From: Bacilli bacterium | Lineage (GTDB): Bacteria > Bacillota_I > Bacilli_A > JAJDGJ01 | Direction of reading: 5' to 3' | DNA: 42,354 nt | NCBI GenBank assembly: GCA_031289255.1 | Contig: JAITPW010000018.1 | Location: forward strand, 1 to 42,354 | Shown here: piece after piece, positions 40,529-42,354 of the stretch | Layout: each line of letters starts with the position of its first letter | How positions within the stretch are numbered: the stretch's first letter is position 1 | Notes under the pieces: model-generated | Told to the model about the DNA's origin: nothing | Database searches by the model: none | Seen by the model: only the letters and a program-made list of their open reading frames with translations | Position numbers and translations under genes: made by a program

Positions 40529-40633
40529 CATCCGTATCCTGAAGTGGATAAAACTTGCGACACACTCTTAATAAAAGAGGGTCTTAATACAAAGTGCTGC
40601 AAACCTTGTATAATGACAACACCCTTGCGGGTT
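40508..40633 (-). ncRNA. tracrRNA (type II CRISPR)
   Basis: Anti-repeat (40586-40619) pairs with the crRNA repeat with one C-C mismatch plus G-U wobbles; followed by hairpins CTCTT/AAGAG, ATCC/GGAT, ATCC/GGAT and T8; consensus promoter upstream. Confidence 0.92.
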
Positions 40634-40639
40634 AACTTT

Positions 40640-40669
40640 ATTATACATTATTTTAATAATTTCTGTCAA
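40640..40669 (-). promoter_or_regulatory. Consensus sigma-A promoter of the tracrRNA
   Basis: Minus strand TTGACA (40664-40669)-N18-TATAAT (40640-40645); the -35 and part of the spacer lie in the 3' end of the csn2-like CDS. Confidence 0.88.
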
Positions 40670-41537
40670 TAATTTTTTTCATTTTAAGCTCTATTAATTG
40701 GTTCTTATTTATGATCTTTTCTACTTCTTCATCATAATAAAATCGTTTACAATCATCAATACTAATATCCTCAAATTCAGCAACCATTTTCAACTTAATA
40801 AAATCATCTCTGAAAGAATTAATCTTATTATCATTTAAGAATAAAATATTGATATTATTATTATTAGTAAATATTTTTGAACCAGTAAAAAATATTAAAC
40901 AATTTTCAGTCACCCCTAAATCAATCAATTGATTCAAAACACTTTGAGAGTTCCTATCATCTAATCCAAGAAATAATTCATCAATAATTAAAACAGTTTT
41001 TACTTTATTTCTTTTTATTTCATTTAGTATTAGATTAAAATATTTCGTTCTTTTTACACTAAAAGATGTTATAGATAGTTCATTATCATTAATTGTAAAA
41101 AAAGAATTCTTATTTATTAATTTATCAAAATCAAAGCTAACTTTAAGTTGTATTCCAGCAATCGTCTCAATATTACTAATGATACAATCATTAATAATTA
41201 CATTTAATTCACTTGTTAAATTATTTAATTTGATTAAGGTATCTTCTTCTAATGTATCTAAAGCAAAATCTAAAGAATTTTTAATTAAAGATTTACTATT
41301 TAAATTTTTTTCATTTTCCATAGTATCTAAATCACCAATATAATAAATAATAAAATCATCTTTATTTATAATTTCACCATTATAAATAAAACTTTTTTTC
41401 ATTATACCACTAAATCCATTATTAATAATATTAGAAAATAAAGTTTTACCAGAATTATTATAAGAAAAAAAATAATTTATTTTTGATGTTTCAAAACTTT
41501 GTTCACCAAATTCATTCGTATTAAAAATAATATTCAT
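40653..41537 (-). CDS. Csn2-like P-loop ATPase-fold protein of a type II CRISPR locus
   Basis: NYFFSYNNSGKTLFSNII (Walker A-like), KTVLIIDELFLGLDD (Walker B-like), helical insertion like Csn2; next to a CRISPR array and tracrRNA. Start placed at 41537 (AAGGAG RBS, MNIIFN...); the 41594 start in the ORF track falls inside the terminal CRISPR repeat. Confidence 0.7.
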   Translation of the reverse strand: MNIIFNTNEFGEQSFETSKINYFFSYNNSGKTLFSNIINNGFSGIMKKSFIYNGEIINKDDFIIYYIGDLDTMENEKNLNSKSLIKNSLDFALDTLEEDTLIKLNNLTSELNVIINDCIISNIETIAGIQLKVSFDFDKLINKNSFFTINDNELSITSFSVKRTKYFNLILNEIKRNKVKTVLIIDELFLGLDDRNSQSVLNQLIDLGVTENCLIFFTGSKIFTNNNNINILFLNDNKINSFRDDFIKLKMVAEFEDISIDDCKRFYYDEEVEKIINKNQLIELKMKKIIDRNY

Positions 41538-41585
41538 TCCATCTCTCTCCTTATTAATTCCTATATTATTATTATAATCAAATAT

Positions 41586-42354
41586 TGATATCATTATACA
41601 AAATTTGCAGCAGTCCGTATCGCTTTATGATATATCTATTTGGAAATATGCGATTGTCATTATACAAAATTTGCAGCAGTCCGTATCTCGGAGTTTTAAT
41701 TAGAATATTAAAATCAAGATTGTCATTATACAAAATTTGCAGCAGTCCGTATCTCATCCTACTAATACTCATAATAATAATACGATTGTCATTATACAAA
41801 ATTTGCAGCAGTCCGTATCATAACAGGGTCATATAACTCATTATTATCTGATTGTCATTATACAAAATTTGCAGCAGTCCGTATCCTAACGAGCTAGATT
41901 GGATGGAGGAGATTGGATTGTCATTATACAAAATTTGCAGCAGTCCGTATCCTAGATAATATTTTATTATCCTTTAGATTAGATTGTCATTATACAAAAT
42001 TTGCAGCAGTCCGTATCTGACCACCTATGTTACTTATGATTATAGTGGATTGTCATTATACAAAATTTGCAGCAGTCCGTATCGTTGGGTTCTCTATTAT
42101 TTTATAAATTTCTGATTGTCATTATACAAAATTTGCAGCAGTCCGTATCTAAATCTGCACTTTGATAAAAGAACTTTCCGATTGTCATTATACAAAATTT
42201 GCAGCAGTCCGTATCGATATGATTATGGCTTTGTCAGACGAAAAAGATTGTCATTATACAAAATTTGCAGCAGTCCGTATCCGTTGTTAAGCAATCTGAA
42301 AAATGGAGGTTGATTGTCATTATACAAAATTTGCAGCAGTCCGTATCGTGCCAC
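41586..42354 (-). CRISPR. Type II CRISPR array, 12 repeats / 11 complete spacers, truncated by the window edge
   Basis: 36-bp repeat (crRNA sense) GATACGGACTGCTGCAAATTTTGTATAATGACAATC starting (on +) at 41586 (degenerate), 41652, 41718, 41784, 41850, 41916, 41982, 42048, 42114, 42180, 42246, 42312; all spacers 30 nt; strict 66-bp period; strand from tracrRNA complementarity and degenerate terminal repeat. Confidence 0.98.

Noticed and set aside
40609-40614. TATAAT on the + strand inside the anti-repeat
   Set aside because: A by-product of anti-repeat/repeat complementarity; no -35 or downstream gene supports a + strand promoter.
40653-41594. ORF-track start for the csn2-like gene at 41594
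   Set aside because: The upstream 19 codons overlap the terminal CRISPR repeat and lack an RBS; ATG at 41535-41537 follows AAGGAG and begins MNIIFN.
41578-41836. Track ORFs on both strands (73 aa - and 83 aa +) with repeated RYGLLQILYNDN / LSLYKICSSPY peptides
   Set aside because: Artefact of the CRISPR array: the 66-bp repeat-spacer period is divisible by 3, so the repeat stays in frame and gives apparent peptide repeats.
42116-42313. 65 aa + strand ORF with LSLYKICSSPY repeats
   Set aside because: Same CRISPR-period artefact.

Overview
A 42 kb AT-rich window from a low-GC Bacillota-like genome; the taxonomy is an inference from AT content and gene repertoire. Most of it is ordinary chromosomal core: a DUF1846 protein, tagD, parB/noc, rsmG, mnmG, an AGCS symporter, degV, a tagO-like gene, a Mur ligase, whiA/yvcK/rapZ, rplS, an SstT-type symporter, an LTA synthase-like gene, ispD, uvrB, a GT2/YfhO/GtrA membrane glycosylation cluster, a glutathione peroxidase, glmU, prs and pth. 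The most interesting part is the right end (about 40.36-42.35 kb), part of a type II CRISPR locus. It holds 12 repeats of 36 bp with 11 complete spacers of exactly 30 nt, and it runs off the window. The leader-distal repeat is degenerate. Next to the array is a Csn2-like P-loop protein that keeps readable Walker A/B-like motifs. After it comes a tracrRNA that is not in the ORF track, with a consensus promoter (TTGACA-N18-TATAAT) inside the 3' end of the csn2-like gene, a full-length anti-repeat and an intrinsic terminator. Each repeat carries a perfect TATAAT on the crRNA-sense strand, placed so that initiation would fall at the repeat/spacer boundary. No cas9, cas1 or cas2 is in the window. 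Other signals not explained by the ORF track: a collapsed relic of a second GT2...GtrA cassette (36188-36366), a YfhO-GtrA fusion, an SDR gene remnant beside the tracrRNA, a candidate structured small RNA at about 1738-1900, tandem OB-fold/SSB-like paralogues after uvrB, and a cysteine-free DsbA/FrnE-like protein. No database search was run; family names rest on motif recognition.
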